DNA of 64,000 nt from Cryptomeria japonica (GCF_030272615.1 NC_081406.1:186572270-186636269), one strand, 5' to 3'; shown: positions 32,034-45,192, counted from the stretch's first letter. A program made the numbers and translations. Notes: a model not told the origin generated them from the letters alone.

Positions 32034-35000
32034 ATAAATTATTTGGTATAACATAGAGCATAAATAGGAATAATGGATTTCAATTTCTTATAAGATATTT
32101 ATTAGGTTGAGATTACAAGAAATATTAAATGAATTTATTTGATAGAAATGTTAATGTTTTATTATAACTATAATGATTATACACAATATATAATCATTAA
32201 TGAGATGTCTAACAGTCTTATATAATTTGAATAAAAAAGAAATATGTTTGATCTTTTTTTTATCTTCTCATATTAAAATTGTCAATATTTATCAAACAAA
32301 ACAATTTTGACATTCATTTAATGTATATTTAAATAATAAATAAGTTACATATGACATTTTATCTATATGATCTTATTTGACAATAAGAAAAAATGTCTCA
32401 TACTAATTAATATCTTCACATGAAAAAACCCACAATCACACAATCCTTATGTTTTTCAATATACCCAACATATAAAAAATTAGATTCTTTGTAACCATTA
32501 AAATTTAATCAAGTTTCTTCATTGGGTAATAGAACTACATGAAGTTCTTCACTAATTAATACATAGTATGCATATAATCCTTTGATTCTTGTGGACATGT
32601 GATTTTTCGAAATATGTTAGAAACAATGCTTTCCTTCATATTATGTGTCTATATGATTCAACAAATATATCTTCAAAATAGTTAAATTCATTTTGTAAAT
32701 TGTTTAAAGGTAAAAAATTATGTTATTTATTTATTATGATTTTTTATTTCATGAAATTTGTTATTGGTAATTTTCTATTTGTTAGCTGTAATTTTTTTCA
32801 TTAGTTATATGAATTTGTAATTCTAAATTTATTAGGGAAAAAAGTAATCATAAATTGCAAGGAGGAAAAACTAAACCTAATCTATAATGTTTAAAAATAA
32901 TCAATCTAAATTAATAGATGAGCAAATTAAGAAAGAAAATGTGGAGTAGTCACGACACCATTTGCCCCTAGCAACATGCAAAGTAGTGACATGGTGTCCC
33001 TCTACATGAATATATATAGTTGTCGCATACAAGACAAACACAAGATTATAAATAATTTATTCTTAAATACTATGGACATTTCTTTATTCATGCCTCACTC
33101 AATTAATCATGTTGTATAAAATCTATCAAAGTGATCATTTTTTAAAATCATTTCAAATACAAATACTTTATTTATTGTGTTCTATGTTTGATTGTACACA
33201 TTCCTACTCTCTCTTTATCTACATGTTTTATTTTTTGAACAACTATATATTCTTAGGTGAAAACACAGGGCTATATTATGAATTTACATTATTCAATTCC
33301 CTATATTATACCTAGGTTAACATTTCAATATAATATAGATAGCCCCTAACACTTACATAAAGGTAATGATGGGATGTTAGAGTTAATCTATAGGACCACA
33401 TTTCTTTGAGCCATATGTAAAACACTACAAAGAAAGCATGCATGGAATGCTATGAATTTTAATGAAAATTATAATATTAATAATTATAGTAAGACTAATT
33501 TATAAAGTTGTGTTTTAAGTATGATTATGTATTTCCTACCTTCACATTTAGAGTTTATGAAATAATAGGAATCATCACCCATTAAACTATGGTAAGTTAG
33601 ACAATGATAAAATGAGATTGGGATTGATTTTCAAGATTTTTGTTGTTAGTATTCAAAAGATTTATCATAATAACATTACTCCATACTACTAGTAGTAGTT
33701 TGTATAGCTTTTATTGTTCTAGACTTCATAATTGCAACTTCGTGGAGATTGATACATGGTGGAAATAACTAATTGTGAACTAGCTTTATATTTTCTTTTT
33801 TATTCATTTTTTTCACATGGTTTACAATAGAATGGTATGTCTACTAACCCTCTATTCATTTTTTATAGTTAAATCTCTTCACTACTCACTTGTATGAGAT
33901 GTCTACAAATAAAAATATATGCTAGATCAATGACATTTGATAGCTTAGTGAATCTAGGTGGCAAGTAAATATATTATTGAGTCCTTGCTTAGGTCATGAA
34001 TATTTTTAATTTTAAATATGCAAATACATATTTGTGTGCATATGCTACAAATGAGTTCTTTTAGCAACATGTTTTCTAGCAAGGATTCTAAAGTTTTTAA
34101 ATGTTTTCCTGAAAATTCTAACCTTGTAAAATGTGTGAAGTCCAAAAACCAGGTTATTCTCTAATGTTTCCCATTTACTATAATTTTATATAATATTTAT
34201 ATTAAGGCAATTATAACTACAATGGATAAAATTTCAATTTCAATTACTTATTAATGGTTCCCTAATCCAAAGCCTTAGGTATATTATAAGCTAGAAGGAT
34301 GTTAACAAAAGTTGGTTCGTGAGGTTTCACATTTATATATTGTATTCACTTTAATATTTCCAAGTGTAGTGTCATAAATTGTATCCTCATACAATTTCAT
34401 GCTCCTTTGGGTTACCTCACCTTGGTGTTTTTCCTTCTTTGTCTTGATTATGCTTGGTTTTGCTCAAACCAATGCCAGATCTGATGTCTTTACTTTCTCC
34501 TCTTGCTTCCTAACCTTGGCTCGGTCTAGAAGGACTAAACTAGGACACTAGGCACCATAGTTGAGGCAAAAGGGGCCCAAATTTAAACCCTCTAATGGTT
34601 GGGAAATTTTGAGTAGGATAAGATACCTAATGTCAACCTTCTTTGTACACATTTCATGAGGTTGATTATAAAGAAAATCTTATCCCCTCATCTAAAACAT
34701 CTCTCACCAAGGAATTCACTTTATATCAAGCATCTTCAAGGTAGTGAAGGAGAAGTCAAGCATTTAAATTTTCAAGCATTCAAGATGTCAAATTCATGAT
34801 CAAGTTTATGTGAATGCATGCATGAGATTCCACCTAGCAACATCAACCTTTCATGAAGACTTCAAGGAGAGAAGATTTGTAAGGAAAGGTATATCATTTC
34901 AATTCAACATCACATTTCACATCTAGCCTCTTCCCTAAAAGAGTAAACTCTCTTTTCTATCAATTTATTATTATAAAGTCAATTCCAAAAGCCTTATCAA

Positions 35001-36984
35001 CCCAACACCATTTTTCCTCTCTTGTGTGTGCAGGTTTAACAAAGAAGGATTATAGATTCGGAAAGTGCAGAATGAGACAAAGAGATTTAGATTTTTAAGA
35101 AGAAGAAAACCCTAGACAATGGCAATTGTCGCACAATGTCAAACACTTTTCCGATGAAATTTTAAGGAGATATCTAAGTGGCATCCTAATCCTAAATTTA
35201 TTTCTAGTATCTGCAATAGACGCCTTTAGGACTATGACACCTATTGACATAGTCCAACACTTTCAAACTCAAATTGTACACACAAGTTCCTTTATGTTCC
35301 TTGTTTCCAAAGTTGTACTCGGATTCTGCATATACGTTATGTAGCTTATTGTTTATGTTGATTACTTCTGACTTTCGACCATTAGCCCTAGTTCTTGCAT
35401 TTCATCATTATATCTTATCCAATTGCATCTACATTCATCAACAAAATAATCAATCCTTTGTGCCTATCTCTCCCAAGGGTTTTTAGTTGGGCTTATTGGT
35501 TGTTTCCCCAACATATATTGATGTGAATAAGTTTGATTCCTACTTTTTTTATGTTTAGACTAGTGGGCCCCATCCCACCACTTTACACCAATGATTTACC
35601 AATAAGTCCAACATTTGTAAATATAAGAATAACTTAGATAAGTGTTTTTGGACAAACACGTCAAGTAGGTTTGCTTGAGACGAACCCATGCTAATAAAAC
35701 ATATATACAAAAAAAAAATTAGTGGTTGAAAAGGATTTGATTTTTTTAAACAAATATAATTTATAGGTTTAAATTCAATCTCCATATTTTTTTCTAGCAT
35801 CCTTCTAGTCTTTGGCAAAACAAGGGCTTTGAAATAGGGTATGAACATCTATAGAAGCATAATTAAAATAAGTTGTTTTCACAAAATAGAAAGATAAATC
35901 ATGTAATTAACCAACCATAGAATAAAATAATGCAAGCATGTATATCACTTCAATTGCATACAAATCATTTAAATTTTATTCACCTACACAAATTTGCTAT
36001 ATAATGATAAAAAAAAACTATCCCTATAAAAAGGAAGGTCGATAGAATTTAAAAAATAAATTATTTATAGTCTCATGTCCATACAGTAATCCATCATTAA
36101 ATATTTGCATGTAAAGGGAGACCTTGTAGCTAATTTTCATGTCAATGAGGGCAAATGGTGTTGTGGCCACTCCAACATTTTTGTTAATTTTTCACTACAA
36201 TTATTGAGTGGCTATTTTGAAACATTAGAAAGTAAGATAAAAATTTATTCCCTACAATTTATCATTTGTCGGATTTTCCCTTGTAATTTTAGAAATTAAA
36301 TATCGTATATTTAATCAATAAAACATATAAGTGACCAAAAAAAAATTGCCAATAATTATTGTTAAGGAATAAAAATTTATAGTAAACAACAAACATTAAA
36401 GAATAACAAAGTTCTAGCCTTTGCACACTTTACATGGAAGAATTAATTAGTTTTGAAAAATATATTTAAAAAAATTATAATATGGAGGTATTTAGTCAAA
36501 ATAGTTCATCTATCTTACTTGGGGTAAGTGCACAAAGATGGTGGACCAAAAAGGGGTCTAAGTGGCTACTTTTTTTTACATTAGCAAAAACTGATCTTGG
36601 ATGAGAAATTGAAGATAATTATACTCAAATTTTGAACATGCAATACAAACAATAGTCTGTTGCTCTAAATCTACTTTCTAAACTACTATTTTTTTAAATG
36701 GTGGAGATTAAGGGGTTCAAAAAGGAGGCACAAACTACTTCTATTTTTGTAAAGAAAACGTAACCTAGCATTTGGTGTGTTTCCCCCAAAATGTTACTTT
36801 TGTTAGTATCTAAAAAATCACTTTGGTGAGACACCATGTTATCCCCAATTTGGAATTATTGGGATAACCCTACAAATTTTTGGCCCATTTATGGTTCAAT
36901 TGCTTTATGCACGCACTTCAAGATGAATTTTTCATTTTGCATGTGGTTGTCATTTTGCATTTCCAAGTTATCTTCTTTTTTGAG
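32034..36984. other. AT-rich intergenic DNA, no gene supported
   Basis: Very AT-rich to about 34300. The 34380-35480 stretch is less AT-rich and, with CTTGTGTGTGCAGGTTTAAC near 35020, resembles a degraded LTR or retrotransposon leader, but no partner repeat, primer site or TG...CA ends could be placed. Open frames here are all under 100 codons and have no recognisable domains. Confidence 0.4.
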
Positions 36985-37565
36985 TTATAGGTGTCAATTG
37001 GGTATATAGACTCAATTTACACCATTCTAGACTCTAGGTGCAAATAGGGTTCATATACCCAGCTTACACCTTCCTTCATGCCTTTCCTTTTTACACATAG
37101 GTACAAGTCAAGTTTGTGAACCCGAAATGCACCTTGTCAATAATAAATGCAAATCAAGTTTACAAACCTGACTAGCACCTATTAATGACTCTTTGAGTTT
37201 TTACTAATTACTCCTTTACCAATTCGATTAGGAGTCTTTTTGCTTGTCTTTAATCTTTTTTGCTTATCATTTCGGCTGAAGGGTGACCTTGTGAAGCTTT
37301 TATCTCCTCCGAATTTGTAGGGTATCATGGGTGAGTTATTTTTGATTCATCTTCTTAAGTTTTGTTTTTCCTTTTTGATATCTTTCTTATGGTGAATGTG
37401 GTTCGGGTTTTAAAACCCTAGCCACATTCTTGTTGATTGTGAATGGTATTCAAATCTCAAATACTCTTTTTCATTTTTCCCAAATGTATGGTGTTATTCA
37501 GGCTGGTGAATCCCAACCACACCAGTGAATGGTGGTATTCGGGTTTACCAACCCGGATAGCCTTC
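36985..37565 (+). repeat. Array of degenerate hairpin units, left part
   Basis: Units of about 35-50 bp have the layout AGGTG...GGGT(N)ACCC...CACCT, for example at 36989-37024, 37035-37071, 37099-37134, 37395-37428 (GTGGTTCGGGTTTTAAAACC core) and 37530-37556. The stems differ between units but still pair in part. The same family continues at 46868-47515 on the other side of the retrotransposon insertions. Confidence 0.7.
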
Positions 37566-37594
37566 TTGATTTATCCTTTGTTTCGATGGCACTT

Positions 37595-38403
37595 CATTTG
37601 AATGACATTGTGCACCCATCCTTGGTGTTTTTTCACCTTCTTTTTCTACCTACAATGAGGGCAATATTCTGTCAATATTGCTTTTGCCTCCCCTTGTTTC
37701 CTCTTTACTTGCAGGGTATCAAGCTGAGTGGCCATATCGTTTATGATATCCTGCTTAAAATTAGAAAGCAAATTAGTGATATCCATCCTTGAGACCCCAT
37801 TAGGAGCTAATTTTCCCATTTGGTAACCTCTTCATTTCTCGACAACCACTCGGGAGTAGTTCTAACATATCTTCTTAATGTTGTCCCAAGGAACTTGAGA
37901 AATGTCTCCTCCTATTAGATCCAAGGCATCAGTACAATTTTCACTGATTCCCCTAAGGAAAAGTAACTTTTGAGATTCTTGGTTAAGAGTATGGTTTGAG
38001 GATTTCTGCAAGAAGAACAAGAACCTTGAAATGTTTTCCTCCAAATTTTCATCTTCCCTTTGTTGCATCCTAAAGATGTCATCCACTCTCATATTACCAC
38101 TTCTATAGTATTCTATGTACTTCTAAAAAAAAATTGTTTTCATGACATCCCAACTGTTGACAACATCTCTCCCCAAACTCATAAACCATCTTAAGGTTGC
38201 TTCCTTCAATGTAGCAGGGAATAGCTTGAGCCTATGAGCATCAATGGTGTAGTCATAGCTTCTACAAAGGATGTCAAATTCAAACAGAAAGGTATTTGGG
38301 TCCTCTATTACAAGTCCATAAAACTTAGGGAGGACTGAAGCAGGGATATTCTTTATATCATATTTATCATACTAATTAGTGATGGGAAATTCAAAAGTGG
38401 TTT
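37595..38403 (-). pseudogene. gag fragment of the second gypsy element
   Basis: Minus-strand translation gives TTFEFPITN, then PNTFLFEFDILCRSYDYTID, FPATLKEATLRWFMSLG, VDDIFRMQQREDENLEENIS, FLRGISENCTDALDLIGGD and MATQLDTLQ, parallel throughout to the gag at 19928-21628. It has stops (about 38375, 38123 and 37860) and ends near 37600 at the fragment break. It lacks the 21-bp duplication of its sister copy. Confidence 0.85.
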
Positions 38404-38408
38404 GGTTA

Positions 38409-38857
38409 TGTAGGATTTTGCCAAGATCAAGGGCACAATGAAAAGCATAAAAAGAGACAATAGAATGACAAGAACAAACTGTATTCTCATCAATATGCAA
38501 ATGATCAACTGGATTAACCAATACAATGAATATAGGCCTGCTTATATAGGCAAGGCCATATGGATGTATGAGCACACAAATATGACATGTGGCTCAATGA
38601 GAAACAAGGGTATGTAAGAAATACTAGAGGTAGGTAGGAGAAATAATATAATATTCCACAAGAGGTGGATGACCCACCGAATGTGGAGTGTAACAGCAAA
38701 ATAAGACCACAAAAGGTGGAATTTCTCCTACAAGCTCTATCCCTATGTGCACACTTCCCTAAGTGTCTCAAATCCAAACTATGAAGAGATGCATTATCCT
38801 AAGTTAACTTAAGTAAAGTGTAATAATATCCATAATGAATATTTATTTACACCAACA
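38409..38857 (-). repeat. 3' LTR of the copia element
   Basis: TGTAGGATTTTGCC to TTATTTACACCAACA on the plus strand. The 3' end is next to the polypurine tract. Confidence 0.93.
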
Positions 38858-38868
38858 CCCCCCCTTAA
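38858..38868 (-). other. Polypurine tract of the copia element
   Basis: CCCCCCCTTAA on the plus strand is TTAAGGGGGGG on the coding strand, just before the 3' LTR. Similar G-runs occur at 39030, 39100, 39134 and 39188. Confidence 0.75.
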
Positions 38869-39110
38869 GTGCAACTTAGGGGAATGAAGACTCAAGTCAA
38901 CAATGCAAGATGGGTCCCGGCTACTAGGCCATGATAGGTACCCATGTACAATATGCAAATGCAAGCAAAACTATGCAATGCAATCTCTCACAAACGGAGA
39001 AAGGGAGAAAACCCAATGGGAAAAAACTCCCCCCCAAAAGAGAGATGAATGTACAAAAGACTCTCAAAGAAGAAGGACAAAACCTCAAAGAGGAAAAAGT
39101 CCCCCCCATA

Positions 39111-39218
39111 AGAGAGGAAGGAGAAGTCAGCTGACCCCCCCTAATGACACATCCCGCACCCCTAAGAGAGGAAGGAGAAGTCAGCTGACCCCCCCTAATG
39201 ACACATCCCGCACCCCTA
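39111..39218 (-). repeat. 54-bp tandem duplication at the end of copia pol
   Basis: Two identical-looking copies, 39111-39164 and 39165-39218, each containing GTCAGCTGACCCCCCCTAAT. They duplicate the last codons of pol and the following G-run. Confidence 0.9.
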
Positions 39219-40752
39219 AGAGAGCTCGCAACTGCTGGAACTTACTCTTGGTAAAAGGTTTGGTGAATATGTCAGCAACCTACTCTGCTGTAGGACAATA
39301 CTGCAAATCAATGACCTGCTCCTGGATGAGCTCTCGGATATAGTGCATATGAATCTCAATGTGTTTGGTCCGCTGGTGCTAGACCGGGTTCTTTGAGATT
39401 GCAATAGCACTCTGACTATCACAATGTAGAAATGTCAGTCGTGGAGTGGTGAATCCAAACTCTGTGAGAATCTGCTGGAGCCAAATGGTCTCAGTCGTTG
39501 CGTTAACAGTGCCTCGATACTCAGCCTTAGTCGAAGAGAGAGCAATAGCATGTTGCTTCTTTCTCTGCCAACAAATGGCGCCCGAACCAAGGTGAAAATT
39601 GTAACCAGAAGTAGACTTACGATCATCAAGATCGCCAACCCAATCGGAGTCTGTGTAACCAACCAAGCGAAGTCTTGTGCCTGCTACATAGTGAATCCCA
39701 TGGTGATGTGTACCCTGGATGTAATGAAGGATGCGTTTGTTGGCTTTCCAATGAAGCTCATGTGGTTCCTGCATGAAGCGGGAAACCATGCCAACTGCAA
39801 ATGAAATATCAGGGTGTGTATGAGTCAAGTAGATGAGACTAGCCTCAAGCTGACGATACAAAGTGGCATCAACTGGTGGAGAAGAATATTGAGCCTCAAG
39901 CTTGACTCCTGAAAGAAAGGGAGTCGGGGCAGGCTTACAATCAGCCATATGAAAGCATGCAAGTAGATCAAGAGCATACTTGGGTTGTGATAGTGTAATC
40001 CCGGAAGGTGACTGTGAAATCTCTATCCTGAGAAAGTAGTGCAAAAGACCCAAGTCAGTCATAGCAAATCTGTCATGCAAAGCAGATTTGACCCTGCTAA
40101 TGATGGATGAAGTACTCCTTGTAATGATCAAGTCATCAACATAGAGCACAAGTATCAAGTGAGAGTCATCCTATCGCAAAATGTAGACATTTGGATCAGA
40201 ATGACACCTGGTGAAACCTACAGAGAGAAGAAAGGAATCCATCTTGGCGTACCAAGCCTTGGGGGCCTACTTAAGGCCATAGAGAGATTTCCTTAGTCTG
40301 CAAACCAAGGAATTATCCTGGATGAAACCCTGTGGCTACTCCATATAAATATCCTCATCAAGATCACCATGAAGAAAAGCACTCTTCACATCCATCTGAT
40401 GTACAGCCCAACCATGAGCTGCAGCAATAGCAAGTGTCAAACGAATGGAGTTCATCTTGGCTACGGGTGCAAAGGTCTCAGTATAGTCAACACCTGCAAC
40501 CTGTGAGAAACCTTTCGCAACAAGCCGAGCCTTATACTTATCCACACTACCATCCGCTGCAAACTTGGTCTGATAGATCCACTTACATCGAACCATCTTT
40601 CTCCCCTTAGGGAGATGGATTAAATCCCATGTGTTTTTCCTCATCAAGGAACTATACTCTTCCTCCATAGCGTGGTCCCACTCAGGAACCCCTGATGCTT
40701 CCCTAAATGTCTGTGGATCAGAAGCGGTAGCAATGAATGCATGTGGAAGATC
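39181..40752 (-). pseudogene. copia reverse transcriptase and RNase H
   Basis: From about 40740 the frame reads the copia [22 protein letters not shown] (40640-40580), then [26 protein letters not shown]-type sequence (40540-40460) and [22 protein letters not shown] (40410-40340). The catalytic LVLYVDDLIITRS is at 40150-40115. RNase H follows with YTDSDWVGDLDDRKSTSGY, SSTKAEYRGTVNATTETIWL and LHCDSQSAIAISKNPV. Pol ends with LRALLGVRDVSLGG at TGA 39181-39183. Stops near 40333, 40270, 40171, 39379 and 39319 mostly replace expected Gln codons (CAG to TAG). Copies RNA into DNA in intact relatives. Confidence 0.93.
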
Positions 40753-42230
40753 CTAATGTTGTGATCGAGTTCTCCGTGTATCTAAAGGATCCCCAACAAG
40801 AGAACCCGCGGACTCAAGTGTCTGTTGAGTCCAACGAGGTCGAGGTGGAGGTGGAGAATGAGGCTCCTCAACTTCAAGTGGACCCTGCGGAGGTGTAACC
40901 CTGCGAGCCGGAGTTGAAGGAGTCTCATCATCTGAATCACTAACATCACTATCCACAAAGGAGGAAGGTGGAGGAGGTAGAGAGGCTAATCTAGGAGAGC
41001 TTTCCTCAAAGTGAACACTCCTCTCAATGAACACCTCATGTGTCTCTGGATCCATCAATCTATATGCCTTAACACCCTCAGGATATCCAACAAATATGCA
41101 AGGCCGACTCTGCGGTTCCAATGCCTTGTGTTTCTGCGGAGGTATGCGAGCCCATGCTGGACACCCAAAGACTCTGAAATGTCTCACAATCGGTTTCCTA
41201 CCAGCCCAAGCCTCAAAAGGGGCAATACCTTGCAAGGCTTTGTGAGGAACCCGATTATGGATGTGTGTGGCACAACTGATAGCCTCTGCCCAAAAGGCGG
41301 GATCAAGAGAACGTGCATGTATCATACAGCTAGCCATTTCTTTGAGAGTTCTATTCTTGTGTTCTGCAACCCCGTTCTGCTGTGGAGTGTATGCGACATA
41401 ATGTTGAAGATCAATCCCCTCAAATGTACAAAAATCCTCAAGTCTTTTGTTCACATATTCCCTTCCATTATCTGTGCGAAGAATCTTGACCACTTTCCCT
41501 GATTGCTTCTTCACACGAGTCTTGAAGTCCTGAAATCTATCAAATACTTCACTCTTATGAATGAGAAAGTAGACCCAAGTGAAGCGGGAGTAGTCATCAA
41601 TGAAGGTGAGAACATAGCGGGCCTTACTAAATGAAGGTGCTAGAAATGGACCTGCTACATCGCTGTGAACAATTTGAAGAACTTCCAAAGCTCTCCAAGC
41701 TTTCCCCTTATCAAACTTCTCTTCGGGATGCTTGCCCATGGAACAACCTGAACATACACCCTCTGAAAAACTGATTCGAGGTAGACCTATGACCATGTCT
41801 TTAGTGCTTAGCTGTTGAAGATAGAGGTAGTTGAGGTGACCAAACCGCTCATGCCATAGCTTACTTTCTGAATTTGAATGAGTAAGCAAGGCCCTAGAAG
41901 GTGAACTTGGCACAAAGTGGGAGAATGAATAAAGCCTTGAGTTGTCATTGACTTGTCCCACTGCTACCAAGGCATCATCATCAAGTTCCTTTACCACAAC
42001 TGAATCTGGTGTAAACTCAACCTTTTTCCCATTCCCATAGTGAGTGATTTGGTAGATGGAGAGAAGGTTGGTAGACAAGTTAGGAACATAGAGAACATTC
42101 TCAAATGTTCCATCATCCATGTCAACTGAACCTTTCCCTTCAACCTCTACTTGTGTATCATCACCTATGTAAATGTGAGGTACCTTAGATGGCTCGAATG
42201 AAGAAAACTGCTCCTTTGTAGAACCCATGT
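40753..42230 (-). pseudogene. copia integrase with protease C-terminal part
   Basis: An open frame of 491 codons. After the end of the protease (LYVPNLSTNLLSIYQI) comes the zinc-binding site HERFGHLNYLYLQQL...CSGCSMGKH. The catalytic triad then follows: LQIVHSDVAGPF, LRTDNGREYVN and PQQNGVAEHKNRTLKEMA. Downstream are VFGCPAWARIPPQKHKALEPQ and CIFVGYPEGVKAYRL, then a Pro/Ser-rich linker. All three acidic residues are present. It is separated from gag by TGA just after the protease DSGA (42232-42234), where Ser or a similar residue is usual, and from RT by a TAG near 40750. Confidence 0.95.
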
Positions 42231-42234
42231 GATA

Positions 42235-43251
42235 TCAGGCACCCGAGTCAAGTATCCATTGCTGTGAAGAACCTGTTGTAGCCACGAATGCTTGCCCTTT
42301 TCCCTTAGACTGTGAGGAAGAGAAAGGAGATGAATCCTTCTTTGTGTAGGCGGATGGCAAGTTGATGTTGTTTTTCTTAAGAAGATTGGTTAACTCATCA
42401 ACTTGCTTTGCGTGGCATCGATGCTCATCATGACCATACTTCTTGCAATATGCACAAGTTGGTTTATCCTTCTTAGGTGGTGTCCCCTTCTTGGAAGAGG
42501 ATGAAAAATTGCCTTGGGATGGAGAGGATGATTGTCCTTTTTTCTGGTGTGGATTAGACTTAGAGTGCTTCTTCTTCTTGTTGGAATCTTTGCCTTGGCT
42601 TCCTTGATTCCCTTGATTAGCCACCAAAGCCTTGGACTTTGAAGACTTGAGAAACCCCATGTTCAACAACTTAGATTGTTCCAATATTAACATTTCTGTG
42701 AAAGCATCAAATGAAGGCATAACATAGGAACTCCCCACTGTCAAACGATGAGTTTGGAAGCTAGACACAAATGCTGCATATTCTGGTGCAAGCTTGTCCA
42801 ACAAGTTGAATATCAACTGAGCATCCTTTTTGGCAATTCCACAATCCTTAAGCTTTGCTCTTAGCTCATTTGCTTTGGTGACATAATCTTGGATTGTATC
42901 AAAACTCTTGGGATCCAATTTGGTGAGCTCATTGTCAATCTGATAGCCTCTGATTTCATCAACTTGACCATACAATTTCTGAAACATATCCCAAGCCTCT
43001 TTGATTGTTTTACACTTCTCAATGTGAAAAATGAGGTCATCTGATACATAATTGCGCAAAGTTCCAAGAGCCATGCAATTCTTTGTGAGCCATTCTAATT
43101 GACCATTTGGATCAGCCTTAGGATCAGGTGGTGTTTTTATTGTTCCATCTATGTAATGTGTGAGACCCTTTTCCATTAATTTACTCCATACTTTAATTTT
43201 TCATGATGCATAATTATGTGGAGTTAAAGGTGGAAATTTATTAGGACTCAT
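42235..43251 (-). pseudogene. copia gag and start of protease
   Basis: ATG at 43249-43251 begins MSPNKFPPLTPHNYAS. A TGA (about 43201-43203) replaces a Trp that is usual in this motif (ASW). A long open part from 43176 has the UBN2-type gag core (NCMALGTLRNYVSDDLIFHI, TIKEAWDMFQKLYG), a Lys/Ser/Gln-rich stretch and one intact CCHC knuckle CAYCKKYGHDEHRC (about 42460). It ends in QQWILDSGA, the protease active site. Gag makes the virus-like particle in intact relatives. Confidence 0.93.
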
Positions 43252-44742
43252 TGCAACAAAAAATGGAAAGAGCACAAAGAGAGGCACAATCACACAAGAC
43301 ACCCCCCCAAATTCACTCAATCAAAGAACCCCCCCAAAAGTGATGATTTGGCACTTTATAATTAGTGCGTATACAATGGGCCACTTGCAAAAGATGGCAA
43401 AGTGGACTTCTGATTACAATTTTACAACTGCCTCAAGAAGGCCAAAAGAGACTCAAACTGATAATGCAAGAGATCTAACTAAGATCCAAGCAATTTACAA
43501 ATACCTAATAGGCCAAATAAGACCAATATCTGAAAGTACAATTTCCACTCAAAATATTTGAAATCTGATCATAGATTATGAAAGTAGACAAAAAAAAATG
43601 CACTTTCAAAAAAAATGGCACCTGAAAAGGAGGTCGTATGAGCTCAAACGAGGCCTTTGAAGTTGCAAAATTGAGGATTGGACAGGTACAGCTGAGAGAA
43701 TCCAAAAATTCTGAAAAACCTATGCAACAAAATCAGAAAATAACCACACCATTGCGAAGATCACGAAATTGTAGCCCATTTCAAAAAAAATTGCATCAAA
43801 AAAGGAGCAAAAATGAGCAAGATATGGCCTTTCAAAGTTGGACTGCAAAACTAAAAAGCTCAATGGAGAGGGGTTGAAAAATTTCAAAAACTGTTGATGT
43901 GGCGCTGATGTCAGCAATTCACTATCTTAAATTTGACGTCCGTATGACCGTCACGAAAACTTTGCCTCTCTGCTGACTGGGCGTCCGTACCGTACGGACA
44001 GGCTGACTATGTAAGCCGATGTGGCATACGGATCTGACACGGCGTATGGATAGTATGTGTGTGTGTCGCGTGGCGGGGTCTCGGCAGCTGACTGGGCTCC
44101 GCGTGGCGGCTGGTGGTGACTGGGCGGTTGCTGGAGATCTTTGGCCGGTGGCGATGGCTGGGTCCCGGAGGCGCGGGAGAAGATCTGCGGCGACGGCAAG
44201 AGGGAGATAGTTGTCGGAGGCGGGAGCAGTCTACTAGAGAGTCTGGCCGAGGTCGCCGGAGGCGGGAGCTGGTGGAGCCGGAGAGTGGGGACGGGAGCCG
44301 AGGAGGCGTGCGGAGCGAGGTGACGACGGGAGCAGGTACGTGGCAGCGCCGACAACACCTGCACAAAGGTACGACCCTGCAACGCAGGGTACTGCAGAGT
44401 ACGGGGGATCTGCTGACCCCCAAAAAACAGCGAAAAAAAAAATTTTTGATTTTTTTTTAAATTTTTTTTTAATCACTTTTTTTTTATTTTTCGATTTTTT
44501 TTTTTGAAAAATATTTTTTTGAAATTTTTTTTCGAAATCCGTACGATAATAGCCAAAATGGGGAAAAAAAAATTCTCACCAAAATAGGTCGACTTTATAG
44601 TCGAAATTTATGGAAACGGCCTCCCGGATTCAACGGTGATGTCCAAATCGCTGTATGATGCCCCCAAAAAATGAAGATCCCCAAATCCGAAAATAGAAGC
44701 CTCCAAAGTGTCTCCAAAAAACTAATCAATGAAGCCCCAATA
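43252..44742 (-). other. Long copia leader with a GC-rich island
   Basis: About 1.5 kb between primer site and gag. The part 43940-44425 is strikingly GC-rich and CG-containing against an AT-rich background, and allows Pro/Ser/Arg-rich open frames on both strands. It is followed on the primer-site side by T and A homopolymer runs (44435-44545). No conserved domain is recognisable, so I do not call a gene. Confidence 0.6.
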
Positions 44743-44754
44743 GCTCTGATACCA
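44743..44754 (-). other. Primer binding site, initiator-Met tRNA type
   Basis: GCTCTGATACCA on the plus strand is TGGTATCAGAGC on the minus strand, a perfect match to the standard plant primer site, directly abutting the 5' LTR. Confidence 0.95.
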
Positions 44755-45187
44755 TGTAAGATTTTGCCAAGATCAAGGGCACAATGAAAAGCATAAAAAG
44801 AGACAATAGAATGACAAGAACAAACAGTATTCTCATCAATATGCAAATGATCAACTAGATTAACCAATACAATGAATATAGGCCTGCTTATATAGGCAAG
44901 GCCATGTGGATGTATGAGCACACAAATATGACATGTGGCTCAATGAGAAACAAGGGTAGGTAAGAAATACTAAGGGTATAATATTCCACAAGAGGTGGAT
45001 GACCCACCGAATGTGGAGTGTAACAACAAAATAAGACCACAAAAGGTGGAATTTCTCCTACAAGCTCTATCCCTATGTCCACACTTCCCTAAGTGTCTCA
45101 AATCCAAACTACGAAGAGATGCATTATCCTAAGTTAACTTAAGTAAAGTGTAATAATATCCATAATGAATATTTATTTACACCAATA
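44755..45187 (-). repeat. 5' LTR of the copia element
   Basis: TGTAAGATTTTGCC to TTTACACCAATA, then GGTTA. The terminal CA is changed to TA. Confidence 0.93.
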
Positions 45188-45192
45188 GGTTA

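Larger units (their letters stand above)
38409..45187 (-). mobile_element. 6.8 kb Ty1/copia retrotransposon, nearly complete
   Basis: LTRs 38409-38857 and 44755-45187 differ mainly by one 16-bp gap. GGTTA flanks both ends (38404-38408 and 45188-45192). The minus strand carries a perfect iMet primer site, a leader of about 1.5 kb, gag with a CCHC knuckle, protease, integrase, RT, RNase H and a G-rich polypurine tract. Domain order integrase before RT defines Ty1/copia. Several in-frame stops make this copy inactive, but frame is kept almost throughout and the LTRs are close, so the insertion looks young relative to its host element. Confidence 0.97.

Noticed and set aside
44007-44460. Overlapping Pro/Arg-rich open frames on both strands as genes
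   Set aside because: They follow from high GC content in the copia leader; no domain, and frames are open on both strands.
38404-45192. Copia LTR ends at ACACCA instead of ACACCAACA/ACACCAATA
   Set aside because: Only the longer end leaves a perfect GGTTA duplication on both sides.
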